35,041 nt of DNA from Chloroflexota bacterium (GTDB lineage: Bacteria > Chloroflexota > Limnocylindria > Limnocylindrales > CSP1-4). Location: NCBI GenBank assembly GCA_021789435.1, contig JAJYJO010000019.1, forward strand, positions 1 to 35,041, read 5' to 3'. The notes under the pieces were generated by a model. That model saw only the letters and a program-made list of their open reading frames with translations, had not been told where the DNA came from and did not search any database. Shown one piece after another: positions 1 through 8,199 of the stretch (the first letter of the stretch is position 1; every line of letters starts with the position of its first letter). The position numbers were made by a program, and so were the translations under genes.

Positions 1-180
1 GCCAGACCCAGGAGCAGGGCCAGACCCAGGAGCAGGGCCAGACCCAGGAGCAGGCCCAGACCCAGGAGCAGGGCCAGACCCAGGAGCAGGGCCAGACCCA
101 GGAGCAGGGCCAGACCCAGGAGCAGGCCCAGACCCAGGAGCAGGGCCAGACCCAGGAGCAGGGCCAGACCCAGGAGCAGG
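1..180. repeat. 18-bp tandem repeat, ten units, with 72-bp higher-order period
   Basis: Ten consecutive 18-base units fill positions 1-180, and an eleventh partial unit starts at 181. The units are almost identical; the visible variation is the first base (G or C). C occurs in units 4, 8 and 11, so units 1-4 and 5-8 repeat as a 72-base block. The period is a multiple of three and stays in frame with the partial coding region described separately. The array runs off the left edge, so its true length is unknown. Confidence 0.97.
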
Positions 181-200
181 CCCAACAGCGGGGCCGGTGA
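3..200 (+). CDS. Gln/Thr/Glu-rich repeat protein, C-terminal end (partial)
   Basis: Reading from base 3, the repeat encodes consecutive hexapeptides Q-T-Q-E-Q-G, with G replaced by A in some units. It ends with QAQQRGR and a TGA at 198-200. The start lies outside the window. The peptide is hydrophilic and low complexity, such as a linker or disordered surface tail; no function can be assigned. The opposite strand reads as hydrophobic LLLGLA repeats, but a stop lies directly upstream of that frame with only a TTG as possible start, so the plus strand is preferred. The following sigma factor gene is also on the plus strand, 173 bases further on. No domain is recognisable in the visible part. 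Confidence 0.5.
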   Translation, partial: QTQEQGQTQEQGQTQEQAQTQEQGQTQEQGQTQEQGQTQEQAQTQEQGQTQEQGQTQEQAQQRGR

Positions 201-373
201 TCACCGCACCGGCGAAGACGCCGACACCCGTCCCGTCAGAGGTGACCGATGGCCATGGCCCGGACCCACCCCGCCATCCAAGCTGCACAAGCGGAGCGGC
301 GGTGGGCCGACAAGCGGCACCACCCGCGCTCCCGGCAGCCAGGGCGGATCCGGGACGGCCGTGATGGCGTTGC

Positions 374-955
374 ATGCCTGACGACGAGATCGAGCAGCTG
401 GTCGCCCGCGCCAGGGAGGGAGAGGTGGCGGCGTTCGCCGCCCTCTACGAGGCCTTCGCGCCGCGGATTGACCGGTACCTCCGCCACCGGGTCGCCGACC
501 CGATGGTGGCCGAGGATCTCCTCCAGAAGGTCTTTCTCAAGATGATCGAAGCGCTTCCGCGCTACCAGTCGCGGGGCATCCCGTTCGCCGCCTGGCTCTT
601 CCGGCTGGCGCACAACGCCGTCATCGATGAGCGGCGGACGACCCACCCGCGCCTGCCGCTGGAGGTGGCCGCCGACCGCCCGGCCGAGACGCCGGACCCG
701 GAATCGGCGGCGGCGAGCGCGTTCGACGGAGTCCTGGTGCGGCGGGCCTTGGACGATCTCCGGCCCGACCAGCGCGAAGTGGTTTCCTGTCGCTTCTTTG
801 CCGGCCTGACGCCCGCCGAGACCGCACATGTCATGGGCCGGAGCGAGGGCGCCGTGCGAGTCCTCCAGCACCGCGCCCTCGAGGCGCTTCACCGGAGGCT
901 GGCCACTGACGGGATCGTCACCGCCCGCGAACTCGGTCAGGCGAGGCTGCCATGA
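374..955 (+). CDS. ECF-type RNA polymerase sigma factor (sigma-70 family)
   Basis: This 193-residue protein has the two-domain layout of extracytoplasmic-function sigma factors, which direct RNA polymerase to a small regulon. Region 2 spans about residues 15-80 and includes AEDLLQKVFLKM and the AAWLFRLAHNAVIDERR helix. An acidic/Ala-rich linker follows (about 85-118). Region 4 lies at about 122-180, with LRPDQREVVSCRFFAGL and the helix-turn-helix TPAETAHVMGRSEGAVRVLQHRAL. The ATG at 374 gives a normal ECF length. The stop overlaps the start of the next gene (ATGA at 952-955), which argues for translational coupling to a likely anti-sigma partner. The ECF group cannot be determined by eye, and no extra C-terminal sensor domain is present. 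Confidence 0.92.
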   Translation: MPDDEIEQLVARAREGEVAAFAALYEAFAPRIDRYLRHRVADPMVAEDLLQKVFLKMIEALPRYQSRGIPFAAWLFRLAHNAVIDERRTTHPRLPLEVAADRPAETPDPESAAASAFDGVLVRRALDDLRPDQREVVSCRFFAGLTPAETAHVMGRSEGAVRVLQHRALEALHRRLATDGIVTARELGQARLP

Positions 956-1977
956 GCTTCGTGGACGCTCTCCGATCGCTTTTCCGGCGACGTGCGCCGG
1001 GGGACTGGCACGACGCGCCGGACGATCCGTTGCCGGTCATCCTCGCCCACTTCGCGGACCTGCAGCCCGGGGCGGACCGGGCGACCCTGGACCGGGTTGC
1101 GGCGAGGCTTTTCCCGGCGTTCGAGGCCGCGGCCGGCGCCCGGCGTCCCGATGGGTCCCGAGCGGCCGGCACCCGGCCCGAGCGGCCGACCCCGAGGTGG
1201 CACCCGCGCCCCGCGACCGCCTTCGCCCTGGCCCTGACACTCGTCTTCGCTTCCGCGGTCGCCGCGATCGAGAGTGGCCCCGGCGAGCCGTTCTACGGGC
1301 TGCGGCTCGCCCTCGAAGCGGTGACGCTGCCCGCCGCCGGGTCCCCAGCCCGTGCCCTCGCCGATCTCGACCGCGCCTCCGCGCGGCTGGCCGAAGCCGA
1401 AAGGGCGGCGGGCCGCGGCGACGAGGCGGCAACGGAGGCCGCGCTGGCCGCCTACGACGACGTGCTCGCCGGGCTGACGGTCCCGGTCGACAGGGAGACG
1501 GCCGGGACTTTCGAAGCCGCGCTGGCCGGGCAACTGAGGCGCGTCGAACGGCTGAAGGCCACGGTCGGACCGGGCGCCCGGGCCGAGCTGGAAACCGGAG
1601 CTGCGCGCCTGGCACACCTGGAAGCGGCGCTGCAGGCCGGTCCGGCGGGCTCTCCGGCACCCTCTCCGGCGGCCTCGGGCCCGGCCAACGCGAGCCCGGC
1701 CCCTATCTCGCCGGCCGGCGGCAGCGGACCCGGCGCAACACCATCGCCCGGCGGACCGGCCGGCTCCGGGCCGAACGGTTCGAGCACGATGCCCACGCCG
1801 AGCGGCTCCGCGAACGTGCCGGGCGGCTCCGGCGGTCCGGCGGGGGCCCCGAACGGGTCTCCCGCACCCGGCCAGGGCGGCCCGTCCGCCTCGCCCGCGG
1901 GCGGCACCTCCGGCGGCGCGACAACACCCGGGCCGACCGGATCGACCGGTGGCCCGAACCCCTCCGGAGGCCGCTGA
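952..1977 (+). CDS. Single-pass membrane protein, DUF5667-like, probable sigma-factor partner
   Basis: The protein has 341 residues. Residues 1-85 are charged and cytoplasm-like, and a hydrophobic segment (about 88-106, FALALTLVFASAVAA) is followed by PGEPFYGLRLALE. That pattern resembles the DUF5667 motif (PGdplYplKlalE) of actinobacterial and Chloroflexota membrane proteins encoded next to sigma factors. Residues 130-225 are Ala/Glu/Arg-rich, helical and probably coiled coil. From about 230 to the end the chain is low complexity (Pro, Gly, Ser, Ala, Asn), as expected for an exported disordered tail. The four-base overlap with the sigma gene suggests it controls that factor. I see no HxxxCxxC zinc anti-sigma motif, so the regulatory role is inferred from context only. 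Confidence 0.7.
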   Translation: MSFVDALRSLFRRRAPGDWHDAPDDPLPVILAHFADLQPGADRATLDRVAARLFPAFEAAAGARRPDGSRAAGTRPERPTPRWHPRPATAFALALTLVFASAVAAIESGPGEPFYGLRLALEAVTLPAAGSPARALADLDRASARLAEAERAAGRGDEAATEAALAAYDDVLAGLTVPVDRETAGTFEAALAGQLRRVERLKATVGPGARAELETGAARLAHLEAALQAGPAGSPAPSPAASGPANASPAPISPAGGSGPGATPSPGGPAGSGPNGSSTMPTPSGSANVPGGSGGPAGAPNGSPAPGQGGPSASPAGGTSGGATTPGPTGSTGGPNPSGGR

Positions 1978-2021
1978 GCCGATCGACGGCTGGCCGTCCC
2001 CGTCGACCTCCATCGGTCGCG

Positions 2022-3113
2022 TCAGCAGATGCGGGGCAGCTGCTCCCCGACCAGCATGTCCACGATCCGCTCCGCCCCGACGAGGGTGCGCAGCGTCACC
2101 ATCCCGGGGTGCTCCCCGGTGACGCGTCCGATCAGCGTGGCACCATCGCCCTCCGGCAGGGCCCGCATCGCCGCCACGGCAGCGTCGGCCCGTTCCGCCG
2201 GCACGATCGCCACGCACTTCCCCTCGTTCGCGACGTGGAGCGGGTCCAGGCCGAGCATCTCGCAGGCGGCCCGGACCGGGCCCGGGATCGGGATCGCAAC
2301 GTCCTCGAGGACGATCCCCGCCCCGGAGGCGACCGCGATCTCGTTGAGGGCGGAGGCGAGGCCGCCCCGCGTCGGATCGCGCAGGACGTGCACGTCCGGG
2401 CAGGCGGCGAGCAGGGCGGCCACCAGGCGGTGGAGCGGCTGCGTATCGGAGGCGATCTCCACCTCGAAGCCCAGCCCCTCGCGCACGCTCATGACGGCGA
2501 CGCCGTGCAGCCCGATCGGGCCCGAAAGGATCACCGCGTCGCCGGGCCGGGCCCGGTCCACCCCCACGGCGGCGCCCGGCTCGACGAGGCCGATGCCGGC
2601 CGTGTTGACGAAGAGGCGGTCGGCCGCGCCACGGCCGACGACCTTCGTGTCCCCGGTCACGACCGGCACGCCGGCCCCGGCTGCCGCCCGGGCCACCGAC
2701 GCCGTGACGCGCCGGAGTTCGTCGAACGGTAGCCCCTCCTCGATCACGTAGGCGAGCGAGAGGGCGATCGGCCGGGCACCCATCATGGCCAGGTCGTTGA
2801 CGGTCCCGTTGACCGCCAGCTCGCCGATGTCGCCGCCGGGGAAGACCAGCGGGCTGACCACGAAAGAATCGGTCGTGAAAGCCAGCCGCTGCCCGCCGAG
2901 ATCCAGGACGGCCGCGTCGTTGAGCGGCCCCCCGGGAGCCGCCGGCGCCAGGGCCGGCCCGACGACGTCGCGCATGAGGGCCGCTGAGAGCTGGCCACCG
3001 GAGCCGTGGCCGAGCAGAACCCGGGTCTCCTCCGGGATGGGCGCAGGGCAGGCGGTGCCCAGCGCATCGAACCCGACCCGGGCGGACTCCGTCGCGGAGC
3101 GGTCGCCGGTCAC
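2022..3113 (-). CDS. hypE: Hydrogenase maturation protein HypE
   Basis: HypE (363 aa) is an ATP-dependent dehydratase that converts the carbamoyl group on its C-terminal cysteine into thiocyanate, the source of the CN ligands of the [NiFe] site. The protein ends in the diagnostic PRIC, with the acceptor cysteine last. AIRS/PurM-fold motifs are present: [35 protein letters not shown] and [15 protein letters not shown]. The GTG at 3113 is chosen because it overlaps the hypD stop in a GTGA junction and gives about the usual family length; the frame stays open further upstream but is antisense-like read-through of hypD. HypE passes CN to iron on HypC/HypD, which are encoded immediately upstream. 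It is the last gene of the operon and converges with the sigma-partner gene. Confidence 0.96.
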   Translation of the reverse strand: MTGDRSATESARVGFDALGTACPAPIPEETRVLLGHGSGGQLSAALMRDVVGPALAPAAPGGPLNDAAVLDLGGQRLAFTTDSFVVSPLVFPGGDIGELAVNGTVNDLAMMGARPIALSLAYVIEEGLPFDELRRVTASVARAAAGAGVPVVTGDTKVVGRGAADRLFVNTAGIGLVEPGAAVGVDRARPGDAVILSGPIGLHGVAVMSVREGLGFEVEIASDTQPLHRLVAALLAACPDVHVLRDPTRGGLASALNEIAVASGAGIVLEDVAIPIPGPVRAACEMLGLDPLHVANEGKCVAIVPAERADAAVAAMRALPEGDGATLIGRVTGEHPGMVTLRTLVGAERIVDMLVGEQLPRIC

Positions 3114-4303
3114 CGGGAGCTCCCCGGCAGCGCGCCGGCCAGTCCCGGCCCGTCGGCGGCAGCAAGGGCCGTCTCGGGCACAGCCGCCAGCTCGACCAGC
3201 GGTCGGGCCGGGGCGCCCAGCCCCCGGCCCGCGGCGTGGAAGGCGGCGCAGGTGCCCTCGGCTGAGACCATCGGCGCGCCGAGCGGCCGGCGGGGCGTGC
3301 AGAGGGTGCCGTAGGCCGTGCACTCCAGCGGCGTCTTCGTCCCCTGGAGGATCTGGCCGGCGATACAGACCGGATGCTCGTTGACGCGGATCTCGCCGAC
3401 CTCGAAGCGGCGCTCCGCGTCGAAGGGGGCGAACGCCGGCCTCAGGCGGTAGCCTGAGGCCGGGATCGGCCCGATCCCACGCCAGGTCCGGTCGCCGACC
3501 TCGAAGACGCGGGAAATGGTCTCCTGGGCCGCCCGATTGCCCTCGCGCCGGACCGCCCGCACGTACTGGTTCTCGACCTCGGCCCGGCCCTCCTCCAGCT
3601 GCCGGATCGCCATCAAGATCCCCTCCAGGAGGTCGAGCGGCTCGAAGCCGGTCACCACGATCGGCACCCGGTATCGGGCGGCGATCGGCTCGTACTCCGT
3701 CCAGCCCATCACCGCGCAGACGTGGCCGGCCGCCAGGAACGCCTGGACCTGGTTGGCCGGCGCTTCGAGGATCGCGGTCATCGCCGGCGGCACCAGGACG
3801 TGGCTGACCAGGACGCTGAAGTTGGGCAGGCCCAGCCGGTCGGCCTCCCAGACGGCCATCGCGTTCGCCGGAGCGGTCGTCTCGAAGCCGATCGCGAAGA
3901 AGACGACCTGGCGATCCGGGTTCGCGACCGCGAGCCGCACCGCGTCGAGCGGGGAGTAGACGATGCGGACGTCGGCGCCGCGCGCCTTGAGGGCCAGCAG
4001 GTCCGTCGTCGAGCCGGGGACGCGGAGCATGTCGCCGTAGCTGGCGAAGATGACGTCCGGCCGGGCCGCGATGGCCAGGGCCTTGTCGACCTGCTCGAGC
4101 GGCGTGACGCAGACGGGGCAACCCGGGCCGTGGATCAGCCGCACGCCGTCGGGCAGCATCTCGTCGATCCCCTGCTTGACCAGGGTGTGCGTCTGACCCC
4201 CGCAGATCTCCATCAACGCCCACGGCCGGGTGGTCGTCCGCCGGATCTCCGCCAGCAGTCGCCGGGCGAGCGCGCCGTCCCGGTACTCGTCGACGTACTT
4301 CAC
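3110..4303 (-). CDS. hypD: Hydrogenase maturation protein HypD
   Basis: HypD (397 aa) is the Fe-S scaffold on which, together with HypC, the Fe(CN)2CO unit of [NiFe] hydrogenase is assembled. Family motifs visible are CGGQTHT (C34), GPGCPVC (C62, C65), [21 protein letters not shown] and a C-terminal cysteine set (C313, C328, C335, C352) expected to hold the [4Fe-4S] cluster. The final 35 residues, Ala/Pro/Gly-rich, are less conserved-looking. The start is GTG at 4303, supported by a GTGA overlap with the hypC stop. The stop overlaps the hypE start in the same way, so the three genes are probably translationally coupled. Confidence 0.96.
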   Translation of the reverse strand: MKYVDEYRDGALARRLLAEIRRTTTRPWALMEICGGQTHTLVKQGIDEMLPDGVRLIHGPGCPVCVTPLEQVDKALAIAARPDVIFASYGDMLRVPGSTTDLLALKARGADVRIVYSPLDAVRLAVANPDRQVVFFAIGFETTAPANAMAVWEADRLGLPNFSVLVSHVLVPPAMTAILEAPANQVQAFLAAGHVCAVMGWTEYEPIAARYRVPIVVTGFEPLDLLEGILMAIRQLEEGRAEVENQYVRAVRREGNRAAQETISRVFEVGDRTWRGIGPIPASGYRLRPAFAPFDAERRFEVGEIRVNEHPVCIAGQILQGTKTPLECTAYGTLCTPRRPLGAPMVSAEGTCAAFHAAGRGLGAPARPLVELAAVPETALAAADGPGLAGALPGSSR

Positions 4304-4611
4304 GGCACCCTGCCCCCGGGCGCCGGCTCGTCGACCACCGCCGGGACCTCCATGCCGGGCCCCATCGTCGCCAGCTCCTGCTGGACCAGGTCGCCCATCG
4401 TCGCCAGCAGCTCGATCGTCCTCAGGGCCTCCTCCTCGTCGACCTTGCTGATCGAGAAGCCGACGTGGACGACGACATAATCGCCGAGGCCGACCTCGGG
4501 CGTGTAGGCGAGGCAGGCCTCCTTGCGGACACCGCCGAAGTCAACGCGGCCCATCCGGAGCGGCCCGTCGTCGCGGATCTCGATCACCTTGCCGGGGATC
4601 CCCAGGCACAT
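4300..4611 (-). CDS. hypC: Hydrogenase maturation chaperone HypC
   Basis: HypC/HybG-type chaperone of 103 residues. It carries iron with HypD and escorts the cofactor to the hydrogenase large-subunit precursor. The N-terminus MCLGIPGKV contains the essential Cys2, and [40 protein letters not shown] matches the OB-fold core in pieces (for example [20 protein letters not shown]). A strong Shine-Dalgarno AAGGAGG lies 7 bases before the ATG on the minus strand (within 4612-4629). The C-terminal tail of about 25 residues is longer than in short HypC proteins. The stop overlaps the hypD GTG start by 4 bases. Confidence 0.96.
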   Translation of the reverse strand: MCLGIPGKVIEIRDDGPLRMGRVDFGGVRKEACLAYTPEVGLGDYVVVHVGFSISKVDEEEALRTIELLATMGDLVQQELATMGPGMEVPAVVDEPAPGGRVP

Positions 4612-4629
4612 CGCCGCGCCTCCTTGGCG
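4612..4629 (-). promoter_or_regulatory. Ribosome binding site of hypC in the hypF-hypC gap
   Basis: The 18-base space between the hypF stop and the hypC ATG contains AAGGAGG on the minus strand, seven bases before the start. All other junctions inside this operon overlap, so this is the one place with a full independent ribosome binding site. HypC may therefore be made in greater amount than the enzymes around it, which is an inference. Confidence 0.8.
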
Positions 4630-7047
4630 TCAGGACGCCAGACGCGCCGCTGCGACGGCCGCCTGTCCATAGCTGATCCCGCCGTCGTTGGCCGGGACCT
4701 GCTCGTTGAGATGGACCTCGAGGCCGTCACGCTCGAGGCGGCGGGCCAGTGCCGAGGCCAGCCACTGGTTCTGGAAGACGCCGCCCGAGAGGCAGACCGT
4801 CCGAAGCCCGCTCCGGGCGGCCACGGCCGCGACCAGCTCGCGGGTGACCGTCGCGATCGTCTCCTGGAAGCGCGCCGCGAGTCGCGGCGCGGGCACGCCG
4901 TCGTCCAGGCCGGCCAGCAGCGCCCGGAGCGTCGGCCGCGGATCGTAGACGAGCAGCCCGTCGCGGCGGGCGATGGTGTAGGGCAGCGAGCGGTGGCGGC
5001 CGGCCTCGGCCACGAGCTCAAGCTCCAAGGCCGCCTGGGCCTCGTACTCGGCCACGTCGCGGATTCCGAGGAGGGAGGCCGCCGCGTCGAAGAGGCGCCC
5101 GGCGGACGAAGCCTGCGGCGCGTTGAGGTGCCGGGCAAGCTGCACGCCGACCACCTCGACCTCGCGTGGGTCGAGACGATCGAGGAACGGCCGGGCCAGC
5201 TCCGGCGGCAGCCACGTCTCCATGGCCCCACCTTCCTCGACGCCGAGCAGGAAACCCAGAGCCATCCGGTACGGTTTGCGGACGGCCATCGCTCCCCCCG
5301 GGAGGGGGGCCGTGGCGAAGCGTCCCACCCGGCGATAGGAAGCCAGGTCAGCCACGAACAGCTCGCCCCCCCAGAAGGTCCCGTCGTCGCCCATGCCCAG
5401 CCCATCGTAGGCGACGCCGATGAACGACCCGCTCAGGCCCGCCTCCGCGGCGGCCGACGCGACATGGGCGTGGTGGTGCTGGACGGCGATCCGGCGCGCG
5501 GCCGGGAAATGGGCCATCGCGTACTGCGTCGAGAGGTAGGCGGGGTGCAGGTCGTGGGCCACCCATTCGGGGGCCAGCGCCAGCAGCCGCTCCAGGTGCC
5601 GGAGGTTGTGCTCGAAGGCCCGGTGGGTCTGGAGGTCCTCGAGGTCGCCGGTGTGGGGCGCAACGTGGGCCCGTCGCCCGCGGGCAAGGGTGAAGGTGTG
5701 CTTGAGCTCGGCACCGACCGCCAGGACCGCGGCCGGGGCGGCGACAGGCAGGGACAGCGGGTCGGGAGCGTAGCCGCGGGCCCGGCGGACGATCGACGCG
5801 CGCCGGCCCACCACCCTGGTCACGGAGTCGTCGTAGCGCGCCCGGATCTCCCGGTCGTGCTGGAGGAAGCCGTCGGCCAGCCCCGCCAGCCGCTCCAGCG
5901 CCTCGGCGTCGTCGGTCACCAGCGGCTCGTCGACCAGGTTGGCGGAAGTCAGGACGATCGGGCCGCCGAACCCATCGAGCAGCAGGTGGTGGAGCGGGGT
6001 GTAGGGCAGGAAGAGCCCGATCCGGCGGTCGCGGCCCGTCCCCGAGGCATCCACGACGGTGTCCGCCAGGCGCGGCCTGGCGTCCGGGCGGCGGTCGAGC
6101 AGGACGATCGGGCGGGCCGGCGAAACGAGCAGGGCGGCCTCCTCGGGCGAGACGCGGGCCTGCGCCCGGGCCGCCTCGAGGGAGCGGACCATGACCGCGA
6201 ACGGCTTGGCCCAGCGGTGCTTGCGATCGCGCAGCCGGTCGACCGCCGACGGGTCGGTCGCGTCGCAGGCCAGATGGTAGCCGCCCAGGCCCTTGACGGC
6301 CACGATCCGGCCGGTCCGCAGGTCGGCCAGGGCGGTCGCGAGCGCATCCTCGCCGAGCGAGCGCGAGGCGGGCTCGCCCGGGCGGCGGTAGGCGAGGCGG
6401 GGGCCGCAGATCGGGCACGCGACCGGCTCGGCGTGGAAGCGGCGGTCGGCCGGATCCCGGTACTCCCGCTCGCAGGCCGGGCAGAGGCGGAACTCCCGCA
6501 TCGACGTCGCGGCACGGTCGTAAGGCAGCTCGTCGATGATCGTCGCCCGCGGTCCGCAGTTGGTGCAGTTGGTGAACGGGTAGCGGAAGCGCCGGTCGGC
6601 CGGGTCGAAGAGCTCGCGCAGGCAGTCGTCGCAGGTCGCGATGTCCGGCGGGAAGAGCCGCTCAACCGCCGCGCCCGGCGCGCTCTCCACGATCACGAAG
6701 CCGGACCCCTCGCCCGGCCAGGCCTCGCGGGGCAGGGATTCGGCGACGACCCTCTCGACGCGGGAGCGCGGCGGCGCCTCGACCGCCAGGCGCCGGGCGA
6801 AGGCATCCAGGGCGCCGGTGGGGCCGGCGGCCTCGATCTCCACCTGGCCGGCCGTGTTGCGAACCTGGCCCTCCAGGCCCAGCTCGCGGGCCAGGCGGTA
6901 GATGAACGGCCGAAAGCCGACTCCCTGGACGACGCCGCGGATTTCGATGCGGCGCCCATCGCGCCCGTCGGGTCGGTCGCGCCCGGAGGGTCGGTCGCGC
7001 CCGTCGGGCCCCGCCGGGATGGCGTCGCGCGCAGGTGGCGCCGCCAT
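4630..7047 (-). CDS. hypF: Carbamoyltransferase HypF
   Basis: HypF (805 aa) uses carbamoyl phosphate and ATP to place a carbamoyl group on HypE. Domains in order: acylphosphatase-like (about 34-120, RGVVQGVGFRPFIYR), four CxxC zinc motifs (C139/C142, C161/C164, C189/C192, C211/C214), a YrdC-like domain (about 235-420, VAVKGLGGYHLACDAT) and a Kae1-like carbamoyltransferase domain (QHHHAHVASAAAEAG, AYDGLGMGDDGTFWGGE, LSGGVFQNQWLA, NDGGISYGQAAVAA). The ATG at 7047 shares its A with the hypA stop (TGATG). It adds about 30 residues of Gly/Arg/Asp-rich repeats before the acylphosphatase domain, which makes the protein slightly longer than usual. Longer upstream read-through in this frame is antisense-like and was discarded. 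Confidence 0.96.
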   Translation of the reverse strand: MAAPPARDAIPAGPDGRDRPSGRDRPDGRDGRRIEIRGVVQGVGFRPFIYRLARELGLEGQVRNTAGQVEIEAAGPTGALDAFARRLAVEAPPRSRVERVVAESLPREAWPGEGSGFVIVESAPGAAVERLFPPDIATCDDCLRELFDPADRRFRYPFTNCTNCGPRATIIDELPYDRAATSMREFRLCPACEREYRDPADRRFHAEPVACPICGPRLAYRRPGEPASRSLGEDALATALADLRTGRIVAVKGLGGYHLACDATDPSAVDRLRDRKHRWAKPFAVMVRSLEAARAQARVSPEEAALLVSPARPIVLLDRRPDARPRLADTVVDASGTGRDRRIGLFLPYTPLHHLLLDGFGGPIVLTSANLVDEPLVTDDAEALERLAGLADGFLQHDREIRARYDDSVTRVVGRRASIVRRARGYAPDPLSLPVAAPAAVLAVGAELKHTFTLARGRRAHVAPHTGDLEDLQTHRAFEHNLRHLERLLALAPEWVAHDLHPAYLSTQYAMAHFPAARRIAVQHHHAHVASAAAEAGLSGSFIGVAYDGLGMGDDGTFWGGELFVADLASYRRVGRFATAPLPGGAMAVRKPYRMALGFLLGVEEGGAMETWLPPELARPFLDRLDPREVEVVGVQLARHLNAPQASSAGRLFDAAASLLGIRDVAEYEAQAALELELVAEAGRHRSLPYTIARRDGLLVYDPRPTLRALLAGLDDGVPAPRLAARFQETIATVTRELVAAVAARSGLRTVCLSGGVFQNQWLASALARRLERDGLEVHLNEQVPANDGGISYGQAAVAAARLAS

Positions 7048-7367
7048 CAGCGCAGCTCGATCTCGACCTGCTCCTCCAGCAGGGAGGGCAGGGCGCTTGC
7101 GCCGCAGGCCGGGCAGACGGCCTCCGGGGCCGGAGCCTCGAAGAGACGGCCGCAGCCGACGCAGAGCTGCTCGATCGCCACGTGGACGATCTCCGCGTCG
7201 TCCGCCTCCGTCCCGGGCAGCAGGGCAGACAGGTGGGCCCGCAGGGCCGCATCGAACGCAGCCGCCTCGTGGTGCCCGCCCCGGACCAGCAGTCGCACCG
7301 CGCCCACGGTCAGGTCGCGCTCGCGGAGCGTGGCCGCGACGGCCCGCGCCAGCCCGGCCTCGTGCAT
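7047..7367 (-). CDS. hypA: Hydrogenase nickel incorporation protein HypA
   Basis: HypA (106 aa) is the zinc- and nickel-binding metallochaperone that delivers nickel to [NiFe] hydrogenase. The N-terminus MHEAGLARAV has the required His2, and the zinc site is CVGCGRLFEAPAPEAVCPAC. The ATG at 7367 is preferred over the upstream frame extension because nickel binding needs the MH terminus and because it shares one base with the protease stop (TGATG). HypA normally works with the GTPase HypB, which I do not find in this window. Confidence 0.95.
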   Translation of the reverse strand: MHEAGLARAVAATLRERDLTVGAVRLLVRGGHHEAAAFDAALRAHLSALLPGTEADDAEIVHVAIEQLCVGCGRLFEAPAPEAVCPACGASALPSLLEEQVEIELR

Positions 7368-7894
7368 CAGGTGTCCCTCGCCGGCCGGGCCGGCCGGCCG
7401 CCGACGGCCCGGTCCCTGAGCTCCCACAGCAGGTCCCGCACAACCTCGGCCGCCGCGGGAATCGCCGCCCGCACGGCCGGCGTGGGCCCCAGGCCCACCG
7501 CGATCTCCCCCGGCTGGATGGCGACCAGGGCGACCCGGCGGGGGAGTCTCCCGGTCAGGCGAGCGGTGGCCAGGAGGTCGGCGACGCCCACCTGGTGGGG
7601 CGAGAAGTGACGATCGAGCATACCGGCCAGGCGGTCTCCCTCCAGGACGGCGATCGATCCGGGCTCCCGGCCCAGCTCGACGGCGTCGACCAGCACCGCG
7701 ATCCCGCTCTCCTCGAGCATCGGCAGCAGGTCCAGCCCGAGCGTGCCGCCGTCGACCAGGCGCGTGCCCGGCGGGAGCGGGCCCATCTCGGGGCCCGCCT
7801 GGAGCGCGCGGACCACGTGGACTCCGACGCCATCGTCGCGCAGGAGGATGTTGCCGATGCCCACGACCAGCACGCGACCCTCCGGCTCGCTCAC
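7367..7894 (-). CDS. Hydrogenase maturation endopeptidase (M52 family)
   Basis: This 175-residue protease removes the C-terminal extension of a [NiFe] hydrogenase large subunit after nickel insertion. The family start GIGNILLRDDGVGVHVVRAL (12-31) is present. Putative metal ligands by family position are D21 (often Glu), D70 in VLVDAVELG and H100 in FSPHQVGVADLL. The start is taken as GTG 7894, directly before the beta strand RVLVVGIGN; a stronger alternative was not found. It is the first gene of the maturation operon and reads away from ybaK. Which hydrogenase it serves (HyaD, HybD, HycI or HoxW type) cannot be told without the structural genes. Confidence 0.9.
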   Translation of the reverse strand: MSEPEGRVLVVGIGNILLRDDGVGVHVVRALQAGPEMGPLPPGTRLVDGGTLGLDLLPMLEESGIAVLVDAVELGREPGSIAVLEGDRLAGMLDRHFSPHQVGVADLLATARLTGRLPRRVALVAIQPGEIAVGLGPTPAVRAAIPAAAEVVRDLLWELRDRAVGGRPARPARDT

Positions 7895-8052
7895 CGCGAG
7901 ATCACCGCGAACATGACCCGGACCGTCCGCCGGCGAGGTTGCTCCGCCTTCGTGCCTGCCGCCGCGGCCGGCAGCGCGGGGAGCCGTGGCGGATCGCGGG
8001 TCAAGCATGGCCGCCCGTCGCTCCGTGCGGCAGGAGCCGAACGGCCCGATGA

Positions 8053-8066
8053 TGCGCACGTGCGCA
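8053..8066. promoter_or_regulatory. Perfect 14-bp palindrome, candidate operator
   Basis: TGCGCACGTGCGCA is a perfect dyad. The outer bases CGAT and ATCG continue the symmetry after a two-base offset on one side. It lies about 160 bases upstream of the maturation protease start and 270 upstream of ybaK. A dimeric regulator site is plausible; the regulator is unknown. Confidence 0.4.
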
Positions 8067-8114
8067 ATCGTGGCTGCGGTCCACCCGGCCCGTGGACGGC
8101 GGTCTCGCGGACCG

Positions 8115-8199
8115 CCCGGGGACGGCCGTGGAACCCGCCGAAGGGCCGCGCCGGCGCCGGAACCCCCCGGTTCCGAGGTTCTTCCCGGCCGTCCCCGGG
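8115..8199. repeat. Long stem-loop: 14-bp inverted repeat enclosing a second hairpin
   Basis: The arms CCCGGGGACGGCCG (8115-8128) and CGGCCGTCCCCGGG (8186-8199) are perfect reverse complements separated by 57 bases. Inside, CGGAACC (8158-8164) pairs with GGTTCCG (8169-8175) across a four-base loop. No T-run follows on either strand, so this does not look like a simple intrinsic terminator. It could be a structured 5' leader of the ybaK transcript or a protein-binding region. Confidence 0.5.

Noticed and set aside
1-180. CRISPR-like array
   Set aside because: Units are contiguous 18-mers without spacers and in coding frame, so this is a coding tandem repeat.
1-200. Minus-strand hydrophobic LLLGLA repeat protein
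   Set aside because: A stop codon lies directly upstream of that frame with only a TTG available, and neighbouring genes are on the plus strand.
1984-1998. Terminator between the sigma-partner gene and hypE
   Set aside because: Only a 5-6 bp stem with almost no loop and no T-run; too weak to call.
937-3165. Long minus-strand open frame across hypE and the sigma-partner gene
   Set aside because: Arg/Gly/Pro-rich sequence without domains, overlapping two supported genes in other frames.
3110-4223. HypE extended far upstream through hypD
   Set aside because: The frame is open by composition only; the HypE family start lies near the GTGA overlap at 3113.
3110-4303. HypD lacking an Fe-S cysteine because GAPMVS replaces the commoner GACMVS
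   Set aside because: Four other C-terminal cysteines are present, and I cannot show from memory that the replaced one is a ligand.
4465-7419. Very long plus-strand open frame opposite hypF and hypC
   Set aside because: It lies antisense to clear HypF/HypC/HypA domains and has no recognisable motif; long shadow frames are expected at this GC content.
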